IMG/VR virus record: IMGVR_UViG_3300037963_001806
Span: 1 to 35,076 of that record
Length of the DNA: 35,076 nucleotides
Direction: 5' to 3' (one strand)
From: a virus
Shown here in pieces: positions 24,419-30,862 of this stretch (the first letter of the stretch is position 1; every line of letters begins with the position of its first letter). Made by a program: the position numbers and the translations under genes. The notes beneath the pieces were generated by a model. The model was not told the DNA's origin, searched no databases, and worked only from the letters and a program-made list of their open reading frames with translations.

Positions 24419-24961
24419 ATCGATCCTGTAACTCTCGCCGCTTCGTATGCAACCGCGAAGACTGCTATTGCTGCTTGCAAGAGCGCCCTCGAAACAGCGG
24501 ATGATCTGTCGGCAATCGGCGGGCACCTGGATGCAATCTTTGGCGCGAATAGCGAGGTTAAGAAAAATAAAAAGGCCGTCGAGCGAAGCCATAATGAGAA
24601 GGTGGTCGAAAGCCGACTCGGAGAACAAGACGGATCTGTTGACGACCCGACTACTTTGGCGGGTGCTATGCGCGAACAGGTGGCCCACGAGGAGCATGAA
24701 GAGGCTCTTAACTCTCTACGCAAAGCCCTGGAAGCCCGTTTTGGCGAAGGCACTTGGAACGCCATCCTTGAACGCCAAAGGATAGCGATTGCAGAAAAAA
24801 AGAAACGCGCTGAAGCTGCCCGCGAACGTGAACTGGAACGCCAGGAGCGTAATAGAAAAATTCTTTTGGAGTGCGGCAAAGGGGTCGGTGTTCTTTTTTG
24901 TGCGGCCCTGATTGGCTACTGGCTCTGGTATGCCGCAACCCAAGGCGGGGCGATCAAATAA
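24419..24961 (+). CDS. Coiled-coil membrane protein, apparent ATC start codon
   Basis: The open frame after the fibre gene begins with ATC GAT CCT GTA ACT (I-D-P-V-T), where relatives I recall begin M-D-P-V-T. AAGGTAGG lies six bases before this ATC. The first standard start in frame (GTG 24602) would remove the first 61 residues, including the conserved N-terminus. The 180-aa product has an Ala-rich N-terminal helix, a long charged coiled coil (about 85-145) and one C-terminal membrane segment (VGVLFCAALIGYWLWYA). A non-AUG start, or a G-to-C change or error, is implied. It lies at the head of the lysis region. Confidence 0.6.
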   Translation: MDPVTLAASYATAKTAIAACKSALETADDLSAIGGHLDAIFGANSEVKKNKKAVERSHNEKVVESRLGEQDGSVDDPTTLAGAMREQVAHEEHEEALNSLRKALEARFGEGTWNAILERQRIAIAEKKKRAEAARERELERQERNRKILLECGKGVGVLFCAALIGYWLWYAATQGGAIK

Positions 24962-24962
24962 T

Positions 24963-25313
24963 ATGGAACTTACAGCATCACACGCGATCCAGGGAGTAAT
25001 GCTGTTGGCTACTATTGCCGGCGGCTACGCTGTTGTTAAGTCGAACCTCCAAAGGGTAATGGAAGACCTCGAAATTTTTCACAAAAATTTTGACAAGTTC
25101 AAAAGCAATTTCGATGCGCGGCTCGACGATGCCGAATCACAACGCGCCGTATTTTCCAGCCAGATCGATGTTTTAAAAGACATCAATAGCGTGTCCGCTT
25201 TGGAGCGACGAAATCGGGAAATAGCAACCATGCAAGCAGAGCTTAAAGTGCTTCGTCAGATGACTGAACACTTAATGCACATCCACAATTCTAAACATCC
25301 AAAGCTGGAGTAA
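24963..25313 (+). CDS. Single-TM coiled-coil protein (lysis region)
   Basis: A 116-aa protein starting at ATG 24963, right after the previous stop. Residues about 7-25 (HAIQGVMLLATIAGGYAVV) form one membrane segment, followed by a Lys/Glu-rich coiled coil to the C-terminus. This layout is that of an inner-membrane spanin or a holin/antiholin helper, but no family is clear. A longer reading from 24912 runs through the previous gene and is rejected. Confidence 0.65.
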   Translation: MELTASHAIQGVMLLATIAGGYAVVKSNLQRVMEDLEIFHKNFDKFKSNFDARLDDAESQRAVFSSQIDVLKDINSVSALERRNREIATMQAELKVLRQMTEHLMHIHNSKHPKLE

Positions 25314-25316
25314 GCC

Positions 25317-25403
25317 ATGCGACAGACAATTACACTGTTGGCTATCACCATTTTACTAGGCGCGTGTCGCTGGCGGATGCCAGTGGATTGGTTCGGATAC
25401 TAA
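25317..25403 (+). CDS. Tiny lipoprotein, 28 aa
   Basis: ATG 25317 to TAA 25401-25403. A basic start and hydrophobic stretch end in LLGAC, a usable lipobox with Cys17; the mature peptide would be only 12 residues. The TAA overlaps the ATG of the endopeptidase (TAATG). It could be a remnant or minimal outer-membrane lysis peptide (o-spanin position), or a leader that couples translation. Confidence 0.5.
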   Translation: MRQTITLLAITILLGACRWRMPVDWFGY

Positions 25404-25777
25404 TGCTGTTCGATCACTACAACGAGATTCCATTGAACGGTTGGCCTTATCTCTATTTTAAACCTGACGAGGTTGCGTGTCGGGGCACGGGCAAGATCCT
25501 CATCAACGAAACTGCCCTGGCCGCTCTGGATGCTCTTCGCTCCCGTCTTGGTCATTCTATCAATCTATCTTCCGCATACCGTTCGCCATATCACAATGCC
25601 CGTATTGGCGGCGCTCCGCGATCCAGCCACCTCGAAGGTCACGCCTTCGATGTCAGGTTGCAGGGGCGTGACAAAGAAACTATCCGCAAGGTAGCGCAGG
25701 ACGTTGGATTCAAGGGTTTCGGCATGAGATATCAGACGTTTATTCACATTGATATGGGGCGGAGTCGGAGGTGGTAG
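25403..25777 (+). CDS. Peptidase M15-type endolysin (D-Ala-D-Ala/L-Ala-D-Glu peptidase)
   Basis: A 124-aa protein. The zinc motifs of the peptidase M15A fold are clear: 'SAYRSPYHNARIGG' then 'SSHLEGHAFDV' (H76, D83) and 'FIHIDM' (H115). It cuts peptide crosslinks in the cell wall at lysis. ATG 25403 overlaps the previous stop; a start at 25364 would overlap the tiny lipoprotein fully. There is no signal peptide, so release depends on the holin gene that follows. Confidence 0.9.
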   Translation: MLFDHYNEIPLNGWPYLYFKPDEVACRGTGKILINETALAALDALRSRLGHSINLSSAYRSPYHNARIGGAPRSSHLEGHAFDVRLQGRDKETIRKVAQDVGFKGFGMRYQTFIHIDMGRSRRW

Positions 25778-25781
25778 TAAA

Positions 25782-26240
25782 ATGATGGACATGATCTTTT
25801 CAGTTTTGACCGGCGGAGCCACCGGCATACTAGGGTCCGTTCTGGGCAAGGCATTTAATTTCGTTGATATGTATGTCGAAGAGAAGAAGGCGGCCGGCGA
25901 ACACACACGCACTATGGAGATGCACCGGCTGCAAGCGGAATTGAGAGCCGACGAATTGGAAAACGAACGCGCCATTGTTGCGGAACAATCTGCCGGCGCG
26001 GCCCGTGTCGCATCGTATTCCATGATGACCGGCGTCGAGGTTCCCTACCCCTGGGTGGCGGCTTGCCTCAGACTGATGCGGCCTTTATTGACCGTCATGT
26101 TGGTGGCAATTGTTTGGTATATCTACTCGACCAGTGATGACCTGGCGCAGCAAGAGATCATAATTCAATCGGTAATTTACATGGCATCGACTGCTGTCTT
26201 GTGGTGGTTCGGTGACCGTGCCATGAGGCCAAAGAAATGA
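25782..26240 (+). CDS. Holin, three-TM gene-transfer-agent type
   Basis: A 152-aa protein; GGAGGTGG lies just upstream of ATG 25782 (ATG 25785 is also possible). It has an apolar N-terminus (FSVLTGGATGILGSVLG), a charged coiled coil (about 35-75), and two strong membrane segments ('LTVMLVAIVWYIY' and 'SVIYMASTAVLWWFGDRAM'). The order and the 'PYPWVAACLRLMRPLLT...WWFGDRA' pattern fit the GTA_holin_3TM family. It makes the lesion that lets the peptidase reach the wall. Confidence 0.85.
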   Translation: MMDMIFSVLTGGATGILGSVLGKAFNFVDMYVEEKKAAGEHTRTMEMHRLQAELRADELENERAIVAEQSAGAARVASYSMMTGVEVPYPWVAACLRLMRPLLTVMLVAIVWYIYSTSDDLAQQEIIIQSVIYMASTAVLWWFGDRAMRPKK

Positions 26241-26572
26241 GAGCGGCCACGGTCACGCTGATGGGGATGTTGCTTTCTGGATGCAGTGCCGTGGCTGAAC
26301 CTGAGCCGGTCGGCGTGATGCATATGAGCTTGCTATGCATAGATGCCAAGTCGGCGGAAAGGACGTTGGTCAATGTCCACAAAGAAACGCCGAAAATGCT
26401 GGGTGTGACCAAGGACGAATCTGCAATGATGGAATTGTGGACCGATGGTAAGGGCGATAGATGGACTTTGATATTGCACCGGACTAAGCCAGTGCATAGT
26501 CGGTGCATGGTGTTCTCCGGTCAGGGCATCGTGGACACAAAGAACTTTATCGAAACTGGGCTGGCACGTTAG
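26237..26572 (+). CDS. Lipoprotein of the lysis region
   Basis: A 111-aa protein overlapping the holin stop (ATGA). The signal ends with the lipobox LLSGC (Cys16). The mature part is a small folded domain ('HMSLLCIDAKSAERTLVNV', 'WTDGKGDRWTLILHR', 'SRCMVFSGQGI') with two more cysteines. Similar lipoproteins follow holins in marine phages, but I cannot name a function; outer-membrane spanin-like help or superinfection exclusion are both possible. Confidence 0.7.
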   Translation: MRAATVTLMGMLLSGCSAVAEPEPVGVMHMSLLCIDAKSAERTLVNVHKETPKMLGVTKDESAMMELWTDGKGDRWTLILHRTKPVHSRCMVFSGQGIVDTKNFIETGLAR

Positions 26573-26589
26573 CACCAGCCCCATAGTTT
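26553..26589. terminator. Bidirectional terminator between convergent operons
   Basis: Stem GGGCTGG (26558-26564) / CCAGCCC (26575-26581), flanked by AAACT (26553-26557) and AGTTT (26585-26589), which can extend it past a three-base bulge. The lipoprotein gene ends inside it from the left and the leftward LexA-like gene ends at its right edge, so it separates late and leftward transcription. Confidence 0.7.
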
Positions 26590-26816
26590 CAGTCGATCAG
26601 TGTTAACGATCTTGGTTGACCTGGAAGCAGTTGCAAGTGGCCTCTCGCCACCAAGTGATGGATGATGCGATGCACGGCACTGGTTGACCGCAAGTTCGAC
26701 AACGTCATCAGTTCTTCATAGGAAGGCGCGTGACCGTTTTCGTCGGTGAACGTCTTAATCAGCGTCTTCATATGTTGCTGCTTGGGCGTCAGGCCCAGCT
26801 TGGTTGGCGCGTTCAT
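26589..26816 (-). CDS. LexA-type winged-helix protein without protease domain
   Basis: A 75-aa protein. 'LTPKQQHMKTLIKTFTDENGHAPSYEELMTLSNLRSTSAVHRIIHHLVARGHLQLLPGQPRSL' follows the LexA N-terminal DNA-binding domain closely (start helix, 'G.APSYEEL', recognition helix, wing). The self-cleavage domain of LexA is missing. It is the last gene of the leftward operon and overlaps the annealing-protein gene (ATGA). It may bind SOS-like operators or control its own operon. Confidence 0.8.
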   Translation of the reverse strand: MNAPTKLGLTPKQQHMKTLIKTFTDENGHAPSYEELMTLSNLRSTSAVHRIIHHLVARGHLQLLPGQPRSLTLID

Positions 26817-27640
26817 TTCTTGGCCCCTAAAATTTTGTTGTACCCTTTACGCTTGAGTTCCAACTTGTTTTTGCCAGTCTCAGGGATGGAGTTAAGACCC
26901 TCCATGTTAGCCTCCATGAATTTTTTCATGGCTGTCATCCGGTCGCGTGAACTAATACCCTCATCCTTGTAGATTTTATCCAATTCATCTAGGTAATCTT
27001 TATAGAATTGATGCGAATCGTCATACGCCAGTTTTAAGGGCTCTACAGGCACATCCTCCTCGTCGGGTAGGTCGGGTCCAGAAGGTGGCGAGTTGTCAAT
27101 CTGGGGCAATTCTGGGGCACCGTTTTTGAGATCGTCTGGAAAAAGTTCGTCCAAAGTATGCTTAACGCTCTTTCCAGGGATGTCATCTGCCTCGACCTCG
27201 TCAATCCATCCTAAACCACATATCGACAGCGTCACCCGTCGCTTGGCCTTGGTGATTGCCTTGAGAATAGCATTGGCACGGGCCTCACCTTTCAGCCCAG
27301 CAATCGAAACCGCACCAGTGTCCTCATCGTGACGGCCGTATTTATTCTGAGCCGCTACGCTGACGATGTAGACCCCGTCAATCTCTTCTTTGGAGATCAC
27401 CTTAATGCTGACCCCATGCAGGGCCCGAAGCTGATCAGCGCAATCACGCTTGGCATAGAGCGTCAGCTTGCCGCTCAACTTGATGTAGTCAAAAGGCTTG
27501 GTCATAGGATTAAGACTGAGCGATTCGCAAACAGTCTTATAATAGGTGACCCGTTCTTGTTCATTCAGTTGTGCAAGATCACCACGAATCATGACGCCCT
27601 CCAAAATTTTGGCAGGGTCTTGAATTGCAACTTGGTTCAT
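26813..27640 (-). CDS. Single-strand annealing protein (RecT-like)
   Basis: A 275-aa protein. ATG at 27640 is preferred, since it overlaps the upstream stop (ATGA) and has GGAG nine bases before it; ATG 27655 would add five residues. The core, 'LSLNPMTKPFDYIKLSGKLTLYAKRDCADQLRALHGV' and 'GLKGEARANAILKAITKAKRRVTLSICGLGW', is typical of a phage annealing-protein family often called RecT. The C-terminus is acidic, then basic. Together with the YqaJ-type exonuclease two genes upstream it would form a recombination pair like Red alpha/beta. Confidence 0.75.
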   Translation of the reverse strand: MNQVAIQDPAKILEGVMIRGDLAQLNEQERVTYYKTVCESLSLNPMTKPFDYIKLSGKLTLYAKRDCADQLRALHGVSIKVISKEEIDGVYIVSVAAQNKYGRHDEDTGAVSIAGLKGEARANAILKAITKAKRRVTLSICGLGWIDEVEADDIPGKSVKHTLDELFPDDLKNGAPELPQIDNSPPSGPDLPDEEDVPVEPLKLAYDDSHQFYKDYLDELDKIYKDEGISSRDRMTAMKKFMEANMEGLNSIPETGKNKLELKRKGYNKILGAKK

Positions 27641-27960
27641 TGTTCTAATCTCCATACTTTGATTTCTCTTGCGTGGGCCGATGGCCGGCGCGACTTGACA
27701 CGGTCACCAGTGAACTTCCAACGCTTGCCGGCGAAGATGGAGCCAGCGGCATTGCCTAGATCACCGTATTTGTGACCCAGCATCTGCATCCGCATGGCAA
27801 CGTCATCAGATGTGCAAGTGCCATAGCCGTTGCCATAGGTTGCCACCCATTCAGCCGCATCCCTCGCGACCTGGAGGAGTTCCGCCTGGTGCATGGCAGC
27901 CGCTTCCATGCCCTCAGTCTTGAGCGCGTTGCCACTGGCAAAATCAAACAGGTCACCCAT
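27637..27960 (-). CDS. Small protein between recombination genes
   Basis: A 107-aa protein overlapping the genes on both sides. The N-terminus is Ala/Glu-rich helical; the C-terminal half, 'GNAAGSIFAGKRWKFTGDRVKSRRPSAHAREIKVWRLE', is basic and looks like a small conserved phage fold. It is always likely to be co-made with the exonuclease and annealing protein; the function is not recognised. Confidence 0.65.
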   Translation of the reverse strand: MGDLFDFASGNALKTEGMEAAAMHQAELLQVARDAAEWVATYGNGYGTCTSDDVAMRMQMLGHKYGDLGNAAGSIFAGKRWKFTGDRVKSRRPSAHAREIKVWRLEQ

Positions 27961-28915
27961 TGGCTGCCTCCTTTACACTGAGGCGTCGGCCGGTACGCGC
28001 TGGCTTGGCCGGCGTAACCTTTTCCGGTTGCGATTTATATTCAGTCGTCACATGCCCGACCGTAATGCCGTCGGGTAGCTTGATCTTTTCCATGCCACCC
28101 ATGATAGCCTTGATATTAAGACCGGCACTTTCCATGGCTGCCTTCGATGCCTTATTGGCACGTTGGGCACTGATATATTTGTCGGTCGCATCGATCAGGT
28201 CTTGATACTGATGCGCATCCAGACCGTTCGTTGGACCGTCGGTCATATCATGTGGTTCGGGTTGACGATTGCCACCAATGAGGCGTGACGCCTCCGACGA
28301 GGTGACCGGTTCATAATCCGTGTCATACTTCATATGATGCCAGAACAAATCAACCGCCTCATGGCTAGCCTGGATAGTCTGTTCATGGCGTTCAACAATC
28401 GCGACTCGCCATGTGCAGTCCATTCGCGCCAGTTCAGCGATGACCGCATATTCAGCGTCACAGCAATCCATCTGCGCTTGCACCTGGATCACGCGCTCCA
28501 GGCTATCAGTCGGTTTGCTGGGACGTGTCGGGATCTTACACTCCCAGACAGAACCGGCAGGGATCACAGTTCCCTCGAAAGTCCAGTCGTCGGCAAACAG
28601 ACCATCAAGTGATGCAACGAGGTTGCAATATTTATTGCGATAACCTTTTTTTGGATGCGTAAGCTTTGCACCAAACTCGTCCATGAACCATTGCCGTGCG
28701 CCATCTTCAAAATAGTTGCCGGCCTTCATGTAGCCTGTGGCTTCTTCTGTTTCACCGCTAATGCCTTCCATTGGGGCTAGAGCCAGGGCGGCACGATGCT
28801 TGGCAAGCGTGTCGTTCGGCGTGATGCCGTAGGGGCATAGGTATTCCCCTTGCACTTGCAAGATGAACGGAAGGTCGGAGGCTCCGCTCTCCTTGCCTGT
28901 CACTGAATATTTCAT
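27953..28915 (-). CDS. YqaJ-like viral recombinase exonuclease
   Basis: A 320-aa protein. ATG at 28915 is chosen because it overlaps the stop of a small upstream gene (ATGA); a longer start at 28951 has no better signal. Nuclease motifs are visible: 'KAGNYFEDGARQWF' (conserved Glu), 'NLVASLDGLFADD' (D of motif II), 'VWECKIPTRPS' (ExK) and 'VIQVQAQMDCCDAEYAVI' (Q/A-rich helix). It resects 5' ends to give the single strands bound by the annealing protein. The C-terminal 100 residues are helical, extra to the core. Confidence 0.85.
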   Translation of the reverse strand: MKYSVTGKESGASDLPFILQVQGEYLCPYGITPNDTLAKHRAALALAPMEGISGETEEATGYMKAGNYFEDGARQWFMDEFGAKLTHPKKGYRNKYCNLVASLDGLFADDWTFEGTVIPAGSVWECKIPTRPSKPTDSLERVIQVQAQMDCCDAEYAVIAELARMDCTWRVAIVERHEQTIQASHEAVDLFWHHMKYDTDYEPVTSSEASRLIGGNRQPEPHDMTDGPTNGLDAHQYQDLIDATDKYISAQRANKASKAAMESAGLNIKAIMGGMEKIKLPDGITVGHVTTEYKSQPEKVTPAKPARTGRRLSVKEAANG

Positions 28916-29007
28916 TGGGCACCGCCAATCACCAGGGCTACCCAGAAGCACCCAAACATGGCAATGACGGTGAGGAACTCAGCTAAGAGTGTTAGTCGTT
29001 TTCTCAA
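28912..29007 (-). CDS. Tiny single-TM peptide, 31 aa, TTG start
   Basis: TTG at 29007 has AGGAG seven bases upstream. The peptide starts with basic residues (MRKRLTLL) and continues as one hydrophobic membrane segment (FLTVIAMFGCFWVALVIGG). Its TGA overlaps the ATG of the YqaJ gene, which supports translation coupling. The function is unknown. Confidence 0.5.
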   Translation of the reverse strand: MRKRLTLLAEFLTVIAMFGCFWVALVIGGAQ

Positions 29008-29033
29008 GGTCTTTCTCCTGTGTTAGAGCGACC

Positions 29034-29108
29034 TTGTCTTGTTTTGTCTTGATTTTCGGCGTAAGTAGTTGAATCAATTGACTTGATTCACTCCGCCCCT
29101 GGGCACCA
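29034..29108. other. attP: Putative phage attachment site (attP) with arm and core repeats
   Basis: ACTCCGCCCCTGGGCACCA (29090-29108) equals the 3' end of a tRNA gene: T-stem CCGCC, acceptor half CCTGGGC, then ACCA. It best resembles alphaproteobacterial tRNA-Phe. The rest of a tRNA is missing, as expected for an attP core. Abutting it is an inverted repeat TGAATCAA (29070-29077) / TTGATTCA (29083-29090), and TTGTCTTG occurs twice (29034-29041, 29044-29051), like integrase core and arm sites. The int gene ends about 95 bp away. Confidence 0.7.
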
Positions 29109-29189
29109 CTCCTCTCTGGAAGTGGCTGAAATCCAAGACTTAGGTCGCAGGGTTTATTGTCGTAAGACAAATTCATGTTCTATATATTT

Positions 29190-29217
29190 TCTATAATCGA
29201 TTCTATTTTCTTAACAA
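29190..29217 (-). promoter_or_regulatory. Possible promoter for the leftward recombination operon
   Basis: Reading leftward, TTGTTA (29217-29212) and TATAGA (29195-29190) are separated by 16 nt; each is a 4/6 match. It overlaps the end of int and would read through attP into the small TM peptide, exonuclease and annealing genes. The surrounding AT-rich stretch (29170-29215) supports a control region. Confidence 0.35.
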
Positions 29218-30252
29218 GTGCATTGACTCTCTTGCCAGCCGATTGCGTTCGGCGGCTCTGGTATAGTGTTCAGCCATCTTGCTAGAGTCCCATCCGAAGA
29301 TAGCCATTAGTTGACTGGTGGTGGCTCCGCCCATGGCTGCCTTGACGGCGGCCGCTTTGCGTATCCCGTGGGCACTGCAATGCTCAAGGCCGGCTTCGCG
29401 GCACCGCTTCTTGAACCAGTTGCCGAAACCCCAGCGCGAGAACGGGCGTTTGAATTGTGTGACTAGGTAAGTAAATTTCCCGGTCGGCGTGGCATCGATG
29501 CTGCGACGTAGCTCTGGCAGTATCGGGATAATCCTCTCTTTAGGTTGCCGCTCCCGATTTTTCTGTTCGGTAAATTCCAGCATCCCGTGCCGCTCATGCG
29601 GCGGCCCCAGGAGGACGGCATCTGATCGACGCACTCCGGTGAACTGGAGGATGTCAATAGCCAGCCGTGGCACGGTGCCGATTTCATGCACCGATTCGTA
29701 TAGTTCAATCTCCGCTTCTGTCCAAGTATGAAAACCATGCGGATTGTTTGACGGCAAATAAGGCACGTTGGCGGCTGGGTTGATTTCAGATAGATCACAA
29801 CTGACTGCCCACTTGTAGACCTGGCGCAATGCTTTGACCCTGGCGTTGGCTGCCTCCGGGCGATCGGCCATGCTATCACGGAGGGCGCGAACCTCGCCCG
29901 TGACGACGGAGTTGAATGACCGGGTGCGGCCTAAATGGTCAGCGCAGTGGCTCAGAATAGAAGCGCGAACCTTGCGGGTGCTTTCGCCCAAGCTGCGATA
30001 CTCCGGTGATCTCATGTAAGACATCAGCAACCACCCCAGATCGTGTCCTGGAAGGCGTTGGCTCGACGCACCCATGATGAGCCGCGCATCTTCGATCTCA
30101 TCATAATAAGCTTGGGTGCCGGCCTCCGCATGTATGCGGATAGAACGCTTGCCCTCACGCTTCTGGCTTTCAGTCGGGCGCAGATAGGTGCGGCCGCCAT
30201 CGACCTTGATATTCTTCTCACGGCTATCTTTTTTAATTGGCATGACATCCAT
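29203..30252 (-). CDS. int: Tyrosine integrase
   Basis: A 349-aa protein. The SAM-like core-binding domain covers about 65-160. The catalytic set is visible: Arg in 'TGVRRSD' (208/209), Lys in 'FTEQKNRE' (231), 'HGIRK' (H295, R298), Trp321 in place of the second His (GWDSSKMAEHYTR) and nucleophile Tyr330. It joins phage attP to a host tRNA gene. The N-terminal 60 residues are basic and probably bind arm sites. ATG 30252 is used; ATG 30243 is also possible. Confidence 0.92.
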   Translation of the reverse strand: MDVMPIKKDSREKNIKVDGGRTYLRPTESQKREGKRSIRIHAEAGTQAYYDEIEDARLIMGASSQRLPGHDLGWLLMSYMRSPEYRSLGESTRKVRASILSHCADHLGRTRSFNSVVTGEVRALRDSMADRPEAANARVKALRQVYKWAVSCDLSEINPAANVPYLPSNNPHGFHTWTEAEIELYESVHEIGTVPRLAIDILQFTGVRRSDAVLLGPPHERHGMLEFTEQKNRERQPKERIIPILPELRRSIDATPTGKFTYLVTQFKRPFSRWGFGNWFKKRCREAGLEHCSAHGIRKAAAVKAAMGGATTSQLMAIFGWDSSKMAEHYTRAAERNRLARESMHLLRK

Positions 30253-30284
30253 AATCCTAAGTCGAATAGGAAGTGAAACAAAAA

Positions 30285-30320
30285 TGGTAAATTCCCATGT
30301 TCAACTATGGTTTTTTACCA
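30285..30320. promoter_or_regulatory. Operator pair before int
   Basis: Two 13-bp sites 23 bp apart: TGGTAAATTCCCA (30285-30297) and, on the other strand, TGGTAAAAAACCA (30308-30320). The second is identical to both sites before the regulator gene; the first matches 10 of 13. They lie 30-70 bp upstream of the int start, and the second overlaps the last codons of the regulator gene. They are the likely binding site of the wHTH regulator. Confidence 0.6.
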
Positions 30321-30796
30321 CTTTTTCTATCCGCTTCTGCGAGTTGTTCTGTCATGCGCGCCAGCATGTTCGACCCGACTATCGATCGTGCAAGATGCAG
30401 CAAATTGATGTCCGTGAGGACAGCCATAACGCCCGCATGAAATTCGTCTTCGAGTTGCTTCGTTGGCCGCATTTCTTCATCGAGAAAACCCGCCGCTTGC
30501 GCCTCACGAATCGTCTTTTGAGCGTTTGAATAATCAATGGCTTTGGAGCTACACTCCGCAGAGACGTTGAGTTCTTCGCCCGTCCAATGCGCGGCCATGA
30601 TGGAATAGAGCAACCCGCGACGTGATAAACTTTTTCTGAAAAAATTGAGCGCCGGGTATCTTTTCGAGCTGCCAATTCGTTTTTGAAAACTGTTGATGAA
30701 TTTTGTGAAATGCAGCACTGCACCTTGGCGCATGGCATCAGAAAATTCGCGTGTTCGCGGATGTTTGGATTCTGGGATTGCCTCAAATTTAAACAT
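30305..30796 (-). CDS. Winged-helix regulator (MarR-like), candidate lysogeny regulator
   Basis: A 163-aa protein; AGGAG lies six bases before ATG 30796. The N-terminal half is basic and helical ('AVLHFTKFINSFQKRIG', 'LNFFRKSLSRRGLLYSIMAAHWTGEELNVSAECSSKAIDYSNAQKTIREAQAAGFL'), reading as a MarR-type wHTH with the recognition helix near 'KAIDYSNAQKTI'. The C-terminus is an amphipathic helical dimer region. It sits between the serine recombinase and int, with paired identical operators before itself and before int, so it likely represses both. No cI-type protease domain is present. Confidence 0.65.
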   Translation of the reverse strand: MFKFEAIPESKHPRTREFSDAMRQGAVLHFTKFINSFQKRIGSSKRYPALNFFRKSLSRRGLLYSIMAAHWTGEELNVSAECSSKAIDYSNAQKTIREAQAAGFLDEEMRPTKQLEDEFHAGVMAVLTDINLLHLARSIVGSNMLARMTEQLAEADRKSGKKP

Positions 30797-30810
30797 TTTT
30801 TGCTCCTAAA

Positions 30811-30849
30811 AAAGTGGTAAAAAACCACTTTAGTTGTGGTAAAAAACCA
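30811..30849. promoter_or_regulatory. Operator pair before the wHTH regulator
   Basis: TGGTAAAAAACCA occurs at 30815-30827 and 30837-30849, starts 22 bp apart. The first is inside a perfect 7-bp-arm palindrome (AAAGTGG...CCACTTT). The pair lies between the serine-recombinase stop and the ribosome-binding site of the regulator. In leftward RNA the first palindrome is followed by a short U-run, so it could alternatively work as a terminator for the recombinase gene. Confidence 0.65.
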
Positions 30850-30862
30850 TTTTGCCTGTGGA

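Noticed and set aside
29088-29108. tRNA gene
   Set aside because: Only the last about 20 bases of a tRNA are present; no anticodon or D-arm upstream. It is explained as an attP core.
28979-29176. 65-aa leftward reading frame across the attP region
   Set aside because: It has no ribosome-binding site, covers the tRNA-derived core and repeats, and its protein has no recognisable fold. It is probably a chance frame.
30811-30849. Reading the TGGT-A6-CCA palindromes only as a terminator
   Set aside because: A terminator alone would not explain the identical 13-mer at 30308-30320 and the matching spacing of the two pairs, though a dual role is possible for the first site.
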